Shown: positions 35,671 to 44,757, counted from the stretch's first letter. The stretch is 64,000 bases of DNA from JAJFJD01 sp965228695 (GCA_965228695.1 CBDDIB010000002.1:3038001-3102000); one strand, 5' to 3'. Numbers and translations: made by a program. Notes: generated from the sequence alone by a model not told the origin.

Positions 35671-35853
35671 TCAGCGCCGCCGGTCGACCGGCGGTTTCCA
35701 ATCGCGGTTGCTGGGGTCGCCGTCCTCGTCATAGACCGTGCAATTCTCCAGGCCGCGGCAGAACGCGTCCGCCATGTTTCCGAGCTGCGCCTTGCTGCAG
35801 CCGGCGAGCGCCAGCGCCAGTCCAACCAGAATGGCGGATCGGCGCAATGTCAT
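35671..35853 (-). CDS. Small lipoprotein (60 aa)
   Basis: Signal peptide with a lipobox LALAGC that would put the lipid on C19, followed by a short mature part of about 42 residues with two further Cys (AFCRGLENC) that may pair. The ATG at 35853 overlaps the stop of the HTH regulator gene by 4 nt (ATGA), so it is translated from the same message. It is the third gene of the DUF2975-HTH-lipoprotein set. No known function; the mature end is rich in Asp and Arg. Confidence 0.6.
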   Translation of the reverse strand: MTLRRSAILVGLALALAGCSKAQLGNMADAFCRGLENCTVYDEDGDPSNRDWKPPVDRRR

Positions 35854-36065
35854 TTGACGTTCGCCCGGGCATAGGACAACAGGTCGGCGGGCTGGCAGTC
35901 CAGGTGATCGCAGATCGCTTCCAGCGTGCCGAACCGGATGCCTTTCACCTTGCCGGATTTCAGCAGCGACAGGTTCTGTTCGGTGATGCCGACCCGCGCG
36001 GCCAGATCCTTGGACTTCATCTTGCGCTTCGCGAGCATCACGTCGAGGGTTACGACAATGGGCAT
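35850..36065 (-). CDS. Small XRE/Cro-type helix-turn-helix regulator (71 aa)
   Basis: A one-domain DNA-binding protein of the YozG-like group: MKSKDLAARVGITEQNLSLL forms the helix-turn-helix, followed by IRFGTLEAICDHLDCQPADLL. Proteins like this are usually encoded beside a DUF2975 membrane protein, as here (gap 17 bp). It starts at the ATG at 36065; a longer open frame upstream has no similarity to anything. It probably represses its own operon, and the short palindrome at 36677-36688 is a candidate operator. Confidence 0.85.
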   Translation of the reverse strand: MPIVVTLDVMLAKRKMKSKDLAARVGITEQNLSLLKSGKVKGIRFGTLEAICDHLDCQPADLLSYARANVK

Positions 36066-36082
36066 GAGGGGCGGCTCCGTTC

Positions 36083-36619
36083 CTAAACGATCTGCGCTTG
36101 TTCTTCGGCGAGTTCGCGGCCTTCGTCCATGATCCAGGCGATGATCAAGAAGATGCAGCCGACGAACAGCGTGGTCAGTTCGGACGAGCCGAAACTGATC
36201 GCCAGCATCCGTTGGCCCGGCGGGTTGGTCATGGTCAGGACGACGCTCATCAGCGCGCCGGCAACCGGCTTCGCCAACGCAAACCCGAGGATCGCCAGGG
36301 CAAAACCACGCAGGCAGCGAGTGTTCTCCGCGGTGAAGATCAGGCCCCGCGCATAGAAATCGAAGAGCTGCCGAAGCCGTAGCGCCGCGTAGACGGCGAG
36401 GCTTCCAGGGATCATCGAGACGACGAATCCCAGGATCAAGGACATCGCGGGCATCGGTTGAGGCAGGGGGCCGAGGCCGATAATGTCCGGATGCGTCCGG
36501 CCCCAAAGTTCGAAATTGAGCCACATTACCCCCAATGTTAGCGGGATTGCCGGTATGGCGAACGTGCAGAACAGGCGCATGAGGCGGCTGATCCGCTGGA
36601 TACGATCGATGTTTTGCAT
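36083..36619 (-). CDS. DUF2975 integral membrane protein (178 aa)
   Basis: Four hydrophobic segments, about residues 15-35, 58-82, 104-130 and 147-165, with the family signature between the second and third (ARGLIFTAENTRCLRG). The open frame extends further to 36805, but the ATG at 36619 precedes the first conserved helix and is better placed. First gene of a three-gene operon with the HTH regulator and the lipoprotein. DUF2975 proteins are known mainly from this pairing; a signalling or sensing role is suspected but not proven. Confidence 0.82.
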   Translation of the reverse strand: MQNIDRIQRISRLMRLFCTFAIPAIPLTLGVMWLNFELWGRTHPDIIGLGPLPQPMPAMSLILGFVVSMIPGSLAVYAALRLRQLFDFYARGLIFTAENTRCLRGFALAILGFALAKPVAGALMSVVLTMTNPPGQRMLAISFGSSELTTLFVGCIFLIIAWIMDEGRELAEEQAQIV

Positions 36620-36676
36620 ACTGTGCCCGTTTCTTCTGGTGTCTCGCGACCCTAACCTCGCCCGATAAGCCGTGCA

Positions 36677-36688
36677 ATAATTAATTAT
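36677..36688. promoter_or_regulatory. AT-rich perfect palindrome, candidate operator
   Basis: ATAATTAATTAT, a 12-bp perfect palindrome in the roughly 200 bp between the divergent DUF2975 and CitE-like genes. It stands out as the only strongly AT-rich stretch in the gap. It would suit binding by the small HTH regulator of the DUF2975 operon; that is inference. Confidence 0.35.
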
Positions 36689-36821
36689 CGTGATACAGTA
36701 AGAAATTGCTGTTTGCGTCAATTTGGCTCGGCCCTGCAAAGCCGCGCGGATCGCCGGTTTGTCCCCGGTGCAGCTGTTTGGCATGATCGGGCGGTTCGCA
36801 GCCAAACCAGAGGATTACCCA

Positions 36822-37694
36822 ATGCCCGCATTCCGCAGTTTCCTTTTCGCGCCCGGCAATCATGCACGAAAGGTGGAGAAGGTTTTCGGCTGTGGCGCCG
36901 ATCACGTCATCCTCGATTTGGAGGATGCGGTCGCGAATGCCGAAAAGATCGCCACCCGCGATCTCGTCGTAGAGGCGTTGAAGAATCCGCGCCGGGGCGG
37001 GGGATATGTTCGAGTCAACTCCTACGCGACGGAGTTTTGCTATGGCGATGCCGAGGCGATTGTCGGGCCCTGGCTGGACGGCATTATCTTTCCGATGGTG
37101 GAAAGCGCCGACCAGATACGGTCCTTCGACTGGCTGGTCGGGAACCTGGAGCGCGAGCGCGGCCTCCCCGTCGGGGGCATCGACATCATCCCGATCATCG
37201 AAACCGGGAAGGGGATCGCCGCCGCCCGGGCGGTCGCCGCGGCCGGGACCCGCGTGAAGCGCATGGCCTTCGGCGCGGGCGATTACACGCTCGACATGAA
37301 TATGGAATGGACAATCGCCGAGACGGAATTGGAGCCCGCGCGCGCCGAGATGGTCATGGCATCCCGCTTGGCGGGCATCGAGCAGCCGCTCGACACCGTC
37401 TGGATTCATATCAAGGATCTCGAAAATCTCGAGAAATCCGCCGCGCATGTGAAGCAGATCGGCTTCCAGGGCAAGATGTGCATCTATCCGCCGCAGGTCG
37501 ACGTGGTGAACGGTGTCTTTACGCCGACCGACGAGGAGGTCGCCTTCGCGCAGCGCGTGGTCGACGCCTTCGAGCAGGCCGAGAAGGAAGGCTCGTCGTC
37601 GATCCAGATGGACGGTTACTTTATCGACTACCCGATCGTCTACAAGGCGCAACGGACGCTGGAGACCGTCCGCCAGATCGCCGAGGCGGCCTAG
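36822..37694 (+). CDS. HpcH/HpaI aldolase/citrate lyase beta (CitE-like) protein (290 aa)
   Basis: TIM-barrel lyase or thioesterase acting on malyl- or citramalyl-CoA-like esters. It shows RSFLFAPGNHARKVEKVF, the metal-binding DHVILDLEDAVA, IIPIIETGKGI and AFGAGDYTLDM, and KMCIYPPQVDVVNGVF near the C-terminus. The frame is open from 36723, but the ATG at 36822 has AGAGGA about 8 nt upstream and matches the family's start. No CitF or CitD partner is present, so it works as a single enzyme, such as a malyl/citramalyl-CoA lyase or malyl-CoA thioesterase. Confidence 0.88.
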   Translation: MPAFRSFLFAPGNHARKVEKVFGCGADHVILDLEDAVANAEKIATRDLVVEALKNPRRGGGYVRVNSYATEFCYGDAEAIVGPWLDGIIFPMVESADQIRSFDWLVGNLERERGLPVGGIDIIPIIETGKGIAAARAVAAAGTRVKRMAFGAGDYTLDMNMEWTIAETELEPARAEMVMASRLAGIEQPLDTVWIHIKDLENLEKSAAHVKQIGFQGKMCIYPPQVDVVNGVFTPTDEEVAFAQRVVDAFEQAEKEGSSSIQMDGYFIDYPIVYKAQRTLETVRQIAEAA

Positions 37695-37703
37695 GGCACT
37701 CGT

Positions 37704-39263
37704 TTAACGGATCTTGATCAACTGCAACGTCACGTCGAACGACACACTGACGTCGACCGGGCCGAGCCCCTTGCCCTTCTCATCGGGATCGTCCGTGCTG
37801 ATGAAGTTGGTCCCGATGCCGGGAAACTCCTGGAACAAGGGGTCGTGCGAGATGTTGATGCCGCCCGGTAACCAGGCGAGCACCGCGCCGCGCGTCGGGT
37901 ATTTCTTCGTCAATTTATCGAGCCAATCGTCGAGCCACTTGCCTTTGGCGAAGCCCCATTCGACGCCGAGGTGGTCGACAAGGTCGAAATTCGTGATGTT
38001 CGCGCGGTGGAAATACATTCCAGCTAACGTGATGTCGTAACCCGCGCGGGTCGAGAAATAGGTGACCGGCCCTAGACTGAGGAATATCCGGTGCTGGTCG
38101 CCGTTCGAAATGAAGGTGAGCCCCACCGTGGCGCCGTGCCAGTTCGCCGCCGACCGGCCGCTGTTGCTCAGGGCGATCGCGACATGCGGGCGCAGGCCGG
38201 TGCTGGCGTTGGCGCTCTTGATGAGTGCGCCGTCGAACAAATCCGCGCGCTTGCGGGGCAGCAGGTTCATCGACGTGAAGAGGTTGACCAAGCCGCGGCC
38301 GCGATTGTTGCAGACGAGTTTCGGATCCATCATCGCGCGTTTGATCTTGCTGCGTTGCGCATTCACGTTTTTCGCGAACCGGTCGAGCCCGCGCAACGCC
38401 GCTTTGTCGCGCAGCAGCGGCGTGATGCCCTTGTTGAGGAGCTTGTTGAGTTCCTTCGGCGATTTAATTTTGGACGAGAAGCTGTCGGCGGCTTTCTGCA
38501 CCGGCTCCATCAGCGGGCTGGTCACCCGTTCGATCTTCTTGGAGACCTTGGCGACGCCCTGGCTGCCCGCGTTGACGGCGGAAATCAGATTGCGGCACAG
38601 CGCCGTCGTGTCTGCGGCGAATACTTGGGTGAACTTGCTGGCGCAGGCCTTGCTGCTGGTCACCGCGTTGACGGTGCGGTGCTTGTGCGATGACGGGCAG
38701 GACCAGCATTCGCCGCCCTTACGCGGGTCGAAGAAGCTGCCCTTGGGGCACAGACGGGCCGGTTTGCCGCGATACTTCGCCGCCTTCAGGGAGGTCTTGG
38801 TGCTGCGCTTGCAGGCATGCTTGCCGGCCACATTGGGGTTGCCGCTGCGGCGATAGCCCTTCGGGCAGGAATAGCAGGTTTGGTTCAGCGTGTGGACGAA
38901 CTGACCCTTCGGACACTTGCCGAGGAATTTGACCTTCTTGTGTTTGGTCGCCCGTTTATAGGTGGTCTTCCCGGCCCGGCGGCAGGCATTCCGGCTCTTC
39001 ACGTCGGGGTTGGCCGTGCGGCGGTAGCCGGAGGGGCAGGACCAGCATGTGTTGTTCCAGACATGCAGGAAGGCCCGGTCGTACCGAGTCTTGCCATAAT
39101 TCCGCGCGCCGTAGGTCGATCCGCAAACGCCCATCTTTCCGCGATATGTCGCTTTAGAAAAATCGGCTTCAGCCGGAGAGGCCATGGTGATGCCAACGAG
39201 GGACAGTCCCGTCACGACCAGGGCGGAGAGGGCGGCGCTTGGTAGCGATCTGATGTGGGCCAT
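37704..39263 (-). CDS. Secreted Cys-repeat protein with C-terminal beta domain, paralogue A (519 aa)
   Basis: I do not recognise a family. A signal peptide covers about residues 1-34 (cut near PAEADFSK). Three Cys-rich units follow at about 47-94, 117-151 and 172-207; the fuller ones read CPKGxF, several residues, CWSCP, then a Arg-Thr/Ser and a final AC. Such units resemble Ephrin_rec/GCC2-type Cys modules but not closely. A helical part rich in Lys follows (about 220-340), starting with VFAADTTALCR, then a probable beta-rich domain to the end. The paralogue at 40231-41814 has the same plan. A good AGGA site precedes the ATG at 39263. The protein is very basic in the repeat part, suggesting contact with a negatively charged surface. 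Confidence 0.7.
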   Translation of the reverse strand: MAHIRSLPSAALSALVVTGLSLVGITMASPAEADFSKATYRGKMGVCGSTYGARNYGKTRYDRAFLHVWNNTCWSCPSGYRRTANPDVKSRNACRRAGKTTYKRATKHKKVKFLGKCPKGQFVHTLNQTCYSCPKGYRRSGNPNVAGKHACKRSTKTSLKAAKYRGKPARLCPKGSFFDPRKGGECWSCPSSHKHRTVNAVTSSKACASKFTQVFAADTTALCRNLISAVNAGSQGVAKVSKKIERVTSPLMEPVQKAADSFSSKIKSPKELNKLLNKGITPLLRDKAALRGLDRFAKNVNAQRSKIKRAMMDPKLVCNNRGRGLVNLFTSMNLLPRKRADLFDGALIKSANASTGLRPHVAIALSNSGRSAANWHGATVGLTFISNGDQHRIFLSLGPVTYFSTRAGYDITLAGMYFHRANITNFDLVDHLGVEWGFAKGKWLDDWLDKLTKKYPTRGAVLAWLPGGINISHDPLFQEFPGIGTNFISTDDPDEKGKGLGPVDVSVSFDVTLQLIKIR

Positions 39264-39316
39264 TAGGTTTTCCTGATCTTTCTGACGGGGTTATCGGATT
39301 TCATTCATGCGTGCGT

Positions 39317-40114
39317 TTAGCGGAAATTGTAGGTGACGGTGCCATGGCGGAGCGTGAATTTGGTCATCTTCGCGCGCTTACGGTTGCCCCCTCGGCAGGA
39401 CGTTTTGTCGCCGCGGATGAATTCGAAGCTCTTCTTGCTATCGATGCAGAAGCTGGACCCGGCGCCGCCCGACCAGGTCTTGCCGCCGCCTTCGCCGCGG
39501 ATGTAGACGTCCCCCTTGTAAGGACGGCCGATCTTCAGGTCGCGGCATTTGCCGCGCTCGACCTTATACCAACCGATCGAGGTCCAGCCTTTGTCGCGCC
39601 GGTTGCGCGTATCCCAGAAGGCGTAGGACGCAAAGATCTTCGGTGTGTTCGACCGGTTGCAGAGACGCAGGACGGTCGATTTGCCCGTATCGCCCTTGGC
39701 CACCGTGCCGTCGGTCTTACCGCAATGCACCGATTTCGCGCTCTTGACGTTGGACCCCGCATGAAAATGGACCTTCGGCGTGCGGAACTGCCGCCAGCAG
39801 GCGTCGGCCACGTCCAGCAATTTCACATGCTCGGGAACCACGGTGTTGAAACCCATGGTCTGCGGCAGATAGCATTCCCAGCGCCGGTTTTTCTTGCTGT
39901 AGCGGATGCGCCATTTGCGGTCGAAGGGCAGCTTGATGCCCTTGCCGCTGTACACGTCGATGCAGTGTTTCAGGAGGTCCGGGCGCTTGCCATGCGCGGC
40001 GGCGTCACCGGACCAGAAAAGGACGGGAAGCAACACCAGGGCTGCCGGGATACCTGTTGCGGGACCGCGCGCCCGATGCGGGTTGCGCGGGAAGACCCGG
40101 TGAGTCTGATCCAT
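39317..40114 (-). CDS. Secreted DUF1036-domain protein (265 aa)
   Basis: Signal-peptide protein (hydrophobic stretch AALVLLPVLFW, cut near DAAAHGK). The C-terminal half, about residues 145-245, has the DUF1036 pattern: LRLCNRSNTPKIFASYAFWD, GWTSIGWYKVERGKC and FCIDSKKSFEF with paired Cys. DUF1036 proteins are small secreted or periplasmic beta proteins of unknown function. The N-terminal half (residues 44-140) is less typical, with two Cys and WECYLPQTMGF. It lies between the two paralogous Cys-repeat genes on one strand, 53 bp and 116 bp away, so the three probably form an operon. Confidence 0.75.
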   Translation of the reverse strand: MDQTHRVFPRNPHRARGPATGIPAALVLLPVLFWSGDAAAHGKRPDLLKHCIDVYSGKGIKLPFDRKWRIRYSKKNRRWECYLPQTMGFNTVVPEHVKLLDVADACWRQFRTPKVHFHAGSNVKSAKSVHCGKTDGTVAKGDTGKSTVLRLCNRSNTPKIFASYAFWDTRNRRDKGWTSIGWYKVERGKCRDLKIGRPYKGDVYIRGEGGGKTWSGGAGSSFCIDSKKSFEFIRGDKTSCRGGNRKRAKMTKFTLRHGTVTYNFR

Positions 40115-40230
40115 GTATGCTTGTTGTCCCTGTGCCCTGGGCTCTTGTTGCGATTAGTGTTGCACGCTCCGATGGTTACGTAAAGTTACTGCCCGGATTG
40201 GTAGTGCCGCGCGATGCGTCGCCAACCCGC

Positions 40231-41814
40231 CTACTTGCCGAAGATCTTGATCGAATAGTCGGCCGTGAAGGATGCTTGGCGCGGCCCTTTGCCCGGTGTC
40301 AGCGAACCGGGATCGTAATGCGGATTCCAGGTCACGCCGATGCCGGGGATGTTGTTCCGGAAATCCGTAGCCGTCTTCGGACTGAAGGAGACGTTGAATG
40401 TCACGTCGCCGTCCCAGCCGCATTTCTTGCGCCGGTTGCCGATTCCGTCCGCGCGATCCTTGATGCACTCGAGCCGGGCCAATGCAGTCTTGTTCCGGCT
40501 AACCACGTCGACGAGGCGGCGCAGACCGAACTCGGCTTCCAGGCCGAGCAGGTTTATCCCTTTGAATCCTTTGATCGCCGCGCTCGGGAAGATCATGTAG
40601 CCGAGGGCCGCGCCGGAACTCGGCGACGACGTGAGCGAACCGCCGAAACTTAAATAGACGTGGAAGCGAGGGCCGAGGTCGGTGACGATCGCGATCGATG
40701 GCGCAAAGGCGAATGGATATCCCTTCAATTTCACGTCGCCCGACGCCGATATCACGTGCAGGACGGTCTTGGCGTTCTCGTTGTAGGACGCGGCATGTGC
40801 CGACGAGACGAACAGTCCGTCGAAAAGGCCGGCCTTCTTGAATTTCAGGTTCTTGCGCAGTCCGGCGGCCATGAGGGCCTTGTTCACCTTCGCCCGGTTG
40901 CCGGAACAGACCATGTCCGGATTCAGCACGATTTTCGAGAACCTCGCGGGGTTCTGATTGAGCGACACGACGCGCGCCAATTCCTCCATCACCGGCTGGT
41001 TGCGCGGACTGGCGAGGTTCAGTTTCCGCAAGAACTTGGTGACCGCCTTGGGCGATTTCAGGTCCGGCGTGGCCTTGTCGATAATCTTGGCGACGGGCTT
41101 GATCGCGGGGTCGATGACCTTGCCGACCGATTTGCGCAATTTCGCCATGCCGTTGGTGCCGTCCCGGATCGCGCCGACGACCTTGCGGCAAATGCCGGAA
41201 GTGTCGGCAGCGAAGACCTTGGCGAAGGAATTCGTGCAGGCCTTCGGGCCGGTTAGCTTGTTGATGGTGCGGTATTTGTGGCTCGCCGGGCATTTGAAAC
41301 ACTGGCCGAACTTCTTGATCGACATGTACAGGCCGATGCCGCAGCCGAAGTCCTGCACGTATTTCGCTTTGTAATGCTTGGCCTTGATCTTCCGGACGCA
41401 CGCCTTGGCCGATTTAATGCCGGAGAGGCTGCGCTTGTATCCCCGCGCACAGGACCAGCATTGCTTCTTTCGCCATATCAGATCGGCTTTCTTGCACGCC
41501 TTCTTGTCCTTCTTGATCGAGGCAGCCCGCTTGTAGACCTTCCGGCTTTTCTTCTTGCAGGCCTTCTTGCCGGTTATCGGCAGCACGGTGCGTTTCGTCC
41601 CCGACGGACAATCCCAGCATTGGCCGCCCTTGCGGGGGCTGAAATGAGTGCCCTTCGGGCAGAACGCCTTGCCGTGATAGACCGCTTTGGTGAAGTCGGC
41701 GCGGGCGGGATTGCTGGTTGCGACGGCAGTGAAGAAAATCGCGAGGATGGGTATCAGACAAAAGCGGCCCGCCGTGATGATTGCGCGCCGCGAAAACCGG
41801 TTTAAACCCACCAT
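40231..41814 (-). CDS. Secreted Cys-repeat protein with C-terminal beta domain, paralogue B (527 aa)
   Basis: First gene of the secreted trio. A signal peptide with an Arg-Arg pair (RFSRRAIITAGRF) covers about residues 1-39; it resembles but does not clearly match a Tat signal. Three Cys units lie at about 52-86 (FCPKGTHF, CWDCPSG, KKAC), 107-139 and 158-193 (CFKCPASHKYRT). As in paralogue A, the repeats are followed by VFAADTSGICR, a Lys-rich helical region with KSPKAVTKFL, and LFDGLFVSSAHA before the C-terminal beta domain, which ends with the shared pattern PGIG and a GKGP segment. The similarity to paralogue A is clear throughout but low enough that the duplication is old. AGGA lies 6 nt before the ATG. 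Confidence 0.7.
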   Translation of the reverse strand: MVGLNRFSRRAIITAGRFCLIPILAIFFTAVATSNPARADFTKAVYHGKAFCPKGTHFSPRKGGQCWDCPSGTKRTVLPITGKKACKKKSRKVYKRAASIKKDKKACKKADLIWRKKQCWSCARGYKRSLSGIKSAKACVRKIKAKHYKAKYVQDFGCGIGLYMSIKKFGQCFKCPASHKYRTINKLTGPKACTNSFAKVFAADTSGICRKVVGAIRDGTNGMAKLRKSVGKVIDPAIKPVAKIIDKATPDLKSPKAVTKFLRKLNLASPRNQPVMEELARVVSLNQNPARFSKIVLNPDMVCSGNRAKVNKALMAAGLRKNLKFKKAGLFDGLFVSSAHAASYNENAKTVLHVISASGDVKLKGYPFAFAPSIAIVTDLGPRFHVYLSFGGSLTSSPSSGAALGYMIFPSAAIKGFKGINLLGLEAEFGLRRLVDVVSRNKTALARLECIKDRADGIGNRRKKCGWDGDVTFNVSFSPKTATDFRNNIPGIGVTWNPHYDPGSLTPGKGPRQASFTADYSIKIFGK

Positions 41815-41927
41815 GCGTATCCTGTCCCCTTGATGATTAGGAATCTTCTCCGGGAAGGATTACACGCGTCGGTAATCTAGTAAAGATATCGCGTCCTATG
41901 GTTGCGAGGATTTCGGCGTTTGTGGCG

Positions 41928-43163
41928 TCAGATCACACCTTCGTCTTCCAGGGCCGCCAGTTGATCGTCGGAGAGGCCGAGCAACGCGCCGTAGATTTCC
42001 GCGTTGTGGGCGCCGAGCGCCGGGCCGAGCCATGCCACTTCGCCGGGCGTTTCGTTCAGCCGCGGCACCACGTTGGGGACCGCGATCTCGCCGGCGCGCG
42101 GATCGGTGACGCGGGCGATATTGCCGCGTGCGGCGTAATGGGGGTCTTCGAAGATCTCGTCGATCGCTGCGACGATGCCGCAGGGCACCTCGGCCTCGGT
42201 GCAAAGCGCGATGACTTCCTTCTGTGTATGGCTCTTCGTCCAGTCGGTCACCATACCGTCGACGCTTTCCCGGTCTGCGTCGCGCTGTTTGATCGTGCCG
42301 TAGATGCCGTCGCCGGCGACTTCCGGGCAGCCCATGACCCCGGCGAGACGGGCGAAAATCTTATCGTTGGTGCAGGCGATGGCCACCCAGCGGCCGTCCT
42401 TCGTCTCATAGTGGCTATGCGGACACACATTCACCGTCGGTGCGCCCATGCGCTGGCGGATATAGCCGAACATGTCGTAGGCCGGGGCCAATTCGTCGAG
42501 GATCCGGAAGATCGGCTCGTAGAGGCCGATGTCGATCTCCTGCCCGATGCCGGTCGCGTCTCGGGTCCGCAGCGCCATCATCACGCCGAGCGCGCCGTAA
42601 AGGCCGGACATGTAGTCCGCCAGGGTCGCCGATCCCGGCGTCGCCGGCGGCCGGTCCGGATCGCCCGCGAGAAAGGAGATTCCGCCGAAGGCATTCCCGA
42701 TCCGGCCGAACCCCGGTTTCTCGCTGTAGGGGCCGGTCTGCCCGTAGCCCGATACCCGAAGCATGACCAGGCGCGGGTTGACCTCCTTCAGCACCTCCCA
42801 GCCCAGCCCCCAGCTTTCCAATGTGCCGGGTTGAAAATTCTCGGTCAGCACGTCGGCGTCGGCGATCAGTTGCTTCAACATCTCGGCGCCCTTCGGCGAC
42901 TTGAGGTTCAGCGTCACCGACTTCTTGTTGCGCGCTTCGCTGAGCCAGACCAGCGTGTCGCCGCATTCCGTGACACTGCCGAGCCGGCGGCAGGGATCAC
43001 CGACCTTCGGCTGCTCGACCTTGATCACCTCCGCGCCGAATTCGGCCATGATCGTGGCGCAGTAGGGCGCGGCGATATAGGTGGCGATGTCGATGACGCG
43101 GATGCCGGCAAGCGGTTTCGGGTGGTTGGCGGTCACGGTAGGCTCTTTTTGGGTATCCGGCAC
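41928..43163 (-). CDS. CaiB/BaiF type III CoA-transferase (411 aa)
   Basis: Family III CoA-transferase. It begins PLAGIRVIDIATYIAAPYCA and LIKE its relatives has VIKVEQPKVGDPCR. The nucleophile Asp is present in ATLADYMSGLYGALG. It starts at a GTG at 43163 with GAGGA about 8 nt upstream. It is divergent from the MmgE/PrpD gene at 43312 and, like the first CaiB/PrpD pair in the window, probably feeds it or uses its product. Length is normal for a single unit. Confidence 0.92.
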   Translation of the reverse strand: MPDTQKEPTVTANHPKPLAGIRVIDIATYIAAPYCATIMAEFGAEVIKVEQPKVGDPCRRLGSVTECGDTLVWLSEARNKKSVTLNLKSPKGAEMLKQLIADADVLTENFQPGTLESWGLGWEVLKEVNPRLVMLRVSGYGQTGPYSEKPGFGRIGNAFGGISFLAGDPDRPPATPGSATLADYMSGLYGALGVMMALRTRDATGIGQEIDIGLYEPIFRILDELAPAYDMFGYIRQRMGAPTVNVCPHSHYETKDGRWVAIACTNDKIFARLAGVMGCPEVAGDGIYGTIKQRDADRESVDGMVTDWTKSHTQKEVIALCTEAEVPCGIVAAIDEIFEDPHYAARGNIARVTDPRAGEIAVPNVVPRLNETPGEVAWLGPALGAHNAEIYGALLGLSDDQLAALEDEGVI

Positions 43164-43311
43164 AACCGGTGTCCTCGCTTTGATGTTGATATTGGCGCAC
43201 TATACCGGTCCGTGCCGATGCGTAAAAACCCGTATTGGTCCGGACAAATTTATGATAGGGATACCGGGCCGAGAGCGCGGTCAGATTGTATTTTACTTTG
43301 GAGATTTACGG

Positions 43312-44757
43312 ATGAGTTCTGTCGCCAACCCAGCCGATGTGACGCCCGCGGATTATGTCGACGCATCAATGACGATTTCCGAGCGGCTCGCGACATTTAC
43401 AACCGGGTTCGCCTATCAGGAAGTGCCCGAGGAAGTGCGGGAACGCGCGAAGCTGCATATTCTCGATTGCCTCGGGATTGGCCTGGCGTCGGCGACTTAC
43501 CAATTCGGGCATATCATGGCCAACGCGATGCAGGGGCTCGGCGGCGAGGGGCCGTATCCCATAATCGGCCTGCCGATGCGGCTGCCGCTGCGCGACGCGA
43601 TCCACGTGAACGGGACACTGATCCACGGCCTGGATTACGACGACACCCATGGCGGCGGGGTTATCCATGCCTCGGCAAGCGCGGTTCCCACGGTCTTGGG
43701 GATGGCGCAGGCGCATGGGGTAGGCGGGAAGGGCGTGCTGTCGGCCTATTTGATCGCGGTGGAGACGGCATCGCGGATCGGTATGGCAGTGAACGGTAAT
43801 TTCCATCGCGCGGGCCATCATCCGACGGGTCTCGTGGGCGCTTTCGGGTGCACGTTGGCGGCCGGGCGTCTCGCGGACCTCAGTGCATCCCAACTCGCGT
43901 TGGCGCAAGGCATCACCCTCAGCATGGCGGGCGGCAGTCTCGAATTCCTGGCGGACGGGGCGTGGACCAAGCGTCAGCATCCCGGCTGGGCGGGCGTCTG
44001 CGGCGTGACCGCCGCGACCATGGCGCAGCAGGGCTTCGTCGGCCCGATGCAGGCCTACGAAGGCCGCTACGGCCTGTTCAACCTGCACCTGGGACATCAT
44101 ATCGGCGCAACCGCCGACTATGATGCCGACGTTGTCACGGCAGGGTTGGGCGAATCCTGGGAGTTGATGAATGTCGCCTTCAAACCCTATCCGGCCTGCC
44201 ACTTCAATCACGCTTTCGCCGACGCCGCCTTGACCCTCCAGAAAGAACACAACATCTGGCCCGGCGACATCGATTCGATCGTGGCGCGGATCGGGGACGG
44301 CCAGGTGCAGGTCGTTTGCGAGCCGGAAGCCGACAAACGCCGACCCCGCAACGAGTACGAGGCGCAGTTCAGCGTGCATTACATCATCGCAGCGGCCCTG
44401 TCGCGCGGCCGCTTCACGCTGGACGAGCTGGATCCCAATGCCTTCAACGACCCTGCGATCCTGGCGCTGTGCGATCGCGTGAGTTACGAGGTCGACCCGC
44501 AATCGAACTATCCGCGCTACTACTCCGGCGAAGTGAGCGTGCGGACCAAGGACGGCAAGGAGTTCACCCATCGCGAAGATCACAATTGCGGCTCGGACGC
44601 TAACCCGCTGAGCGCCGCCGATATCGAAGAGAAGTTCTTCGCGAATGCGACCCGCTGCGTGAGCCGGGACCGAGCGCAACGGGTGCTCGACCTCGTGATG
44701 AAACTGGACCGTGCGGCCGACCTGTCGGAATTGGGCGACGCGCTCAACGGCGGTTAG
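43312..44757 (+). CDS. MmgE/PrpD family protein, second copy (481 aa)
   Basis: Dehydratase/decarboxylase-family protein like the one at 26812-28158, but not closely similar. It shows LHILDCLGIGLASATY, LIHGLDYDDTHGGG with the conserved acid and His residues, and HRAGHHPTGLVGAFG. The frame is open well upstream, but the ATG at 43312 has TTGGAG at the right distance and matches the family's start. It probably forms a unit with the HpaB-like gene 28 bp downstream and is divergent from the CoA-transferase. Confidence 0.9.
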   Translation: MSSVANPADVTPADYVDASMTISERLATFTTGFAYQEVPEEVRERAKLHILDCLGIGLASATYQFGHIMANAMQGLGGEGPYPIIGLPMRLPLRDAIHVNGTLIHGLDYDDTHGGGVIHASASAVPTVLGMAQAHGVGGKGVLSAYLIAVETASRIGMAVNGNFHRAGHHPTGLVGAFGCTLAAGRLADLSASQLALAQGITLSMAGGSLEFLADGAWTKRQHPGWAGVCGVTAATMAQQGFVGPMQAYEGRYGLFNLHLGHHIGATADYDADVVTAGLGESWELMNVAFKPYPACHFNHAFADAALTLQKEHNIWPGDIDSIVARIGDGQVQVVCEPEADKRRPRNEYEAQFSVHYIIAAALSRGRFTLDELDPNAFNDPAILALCDRVSYEVDPQSNYPRYYSGEVSVRTKDGKEFTHREDHNCGSDANPLSAADIEEKFFANATRCVSRDRAQRVLDLVMKLDRAADLSELGDALNGG

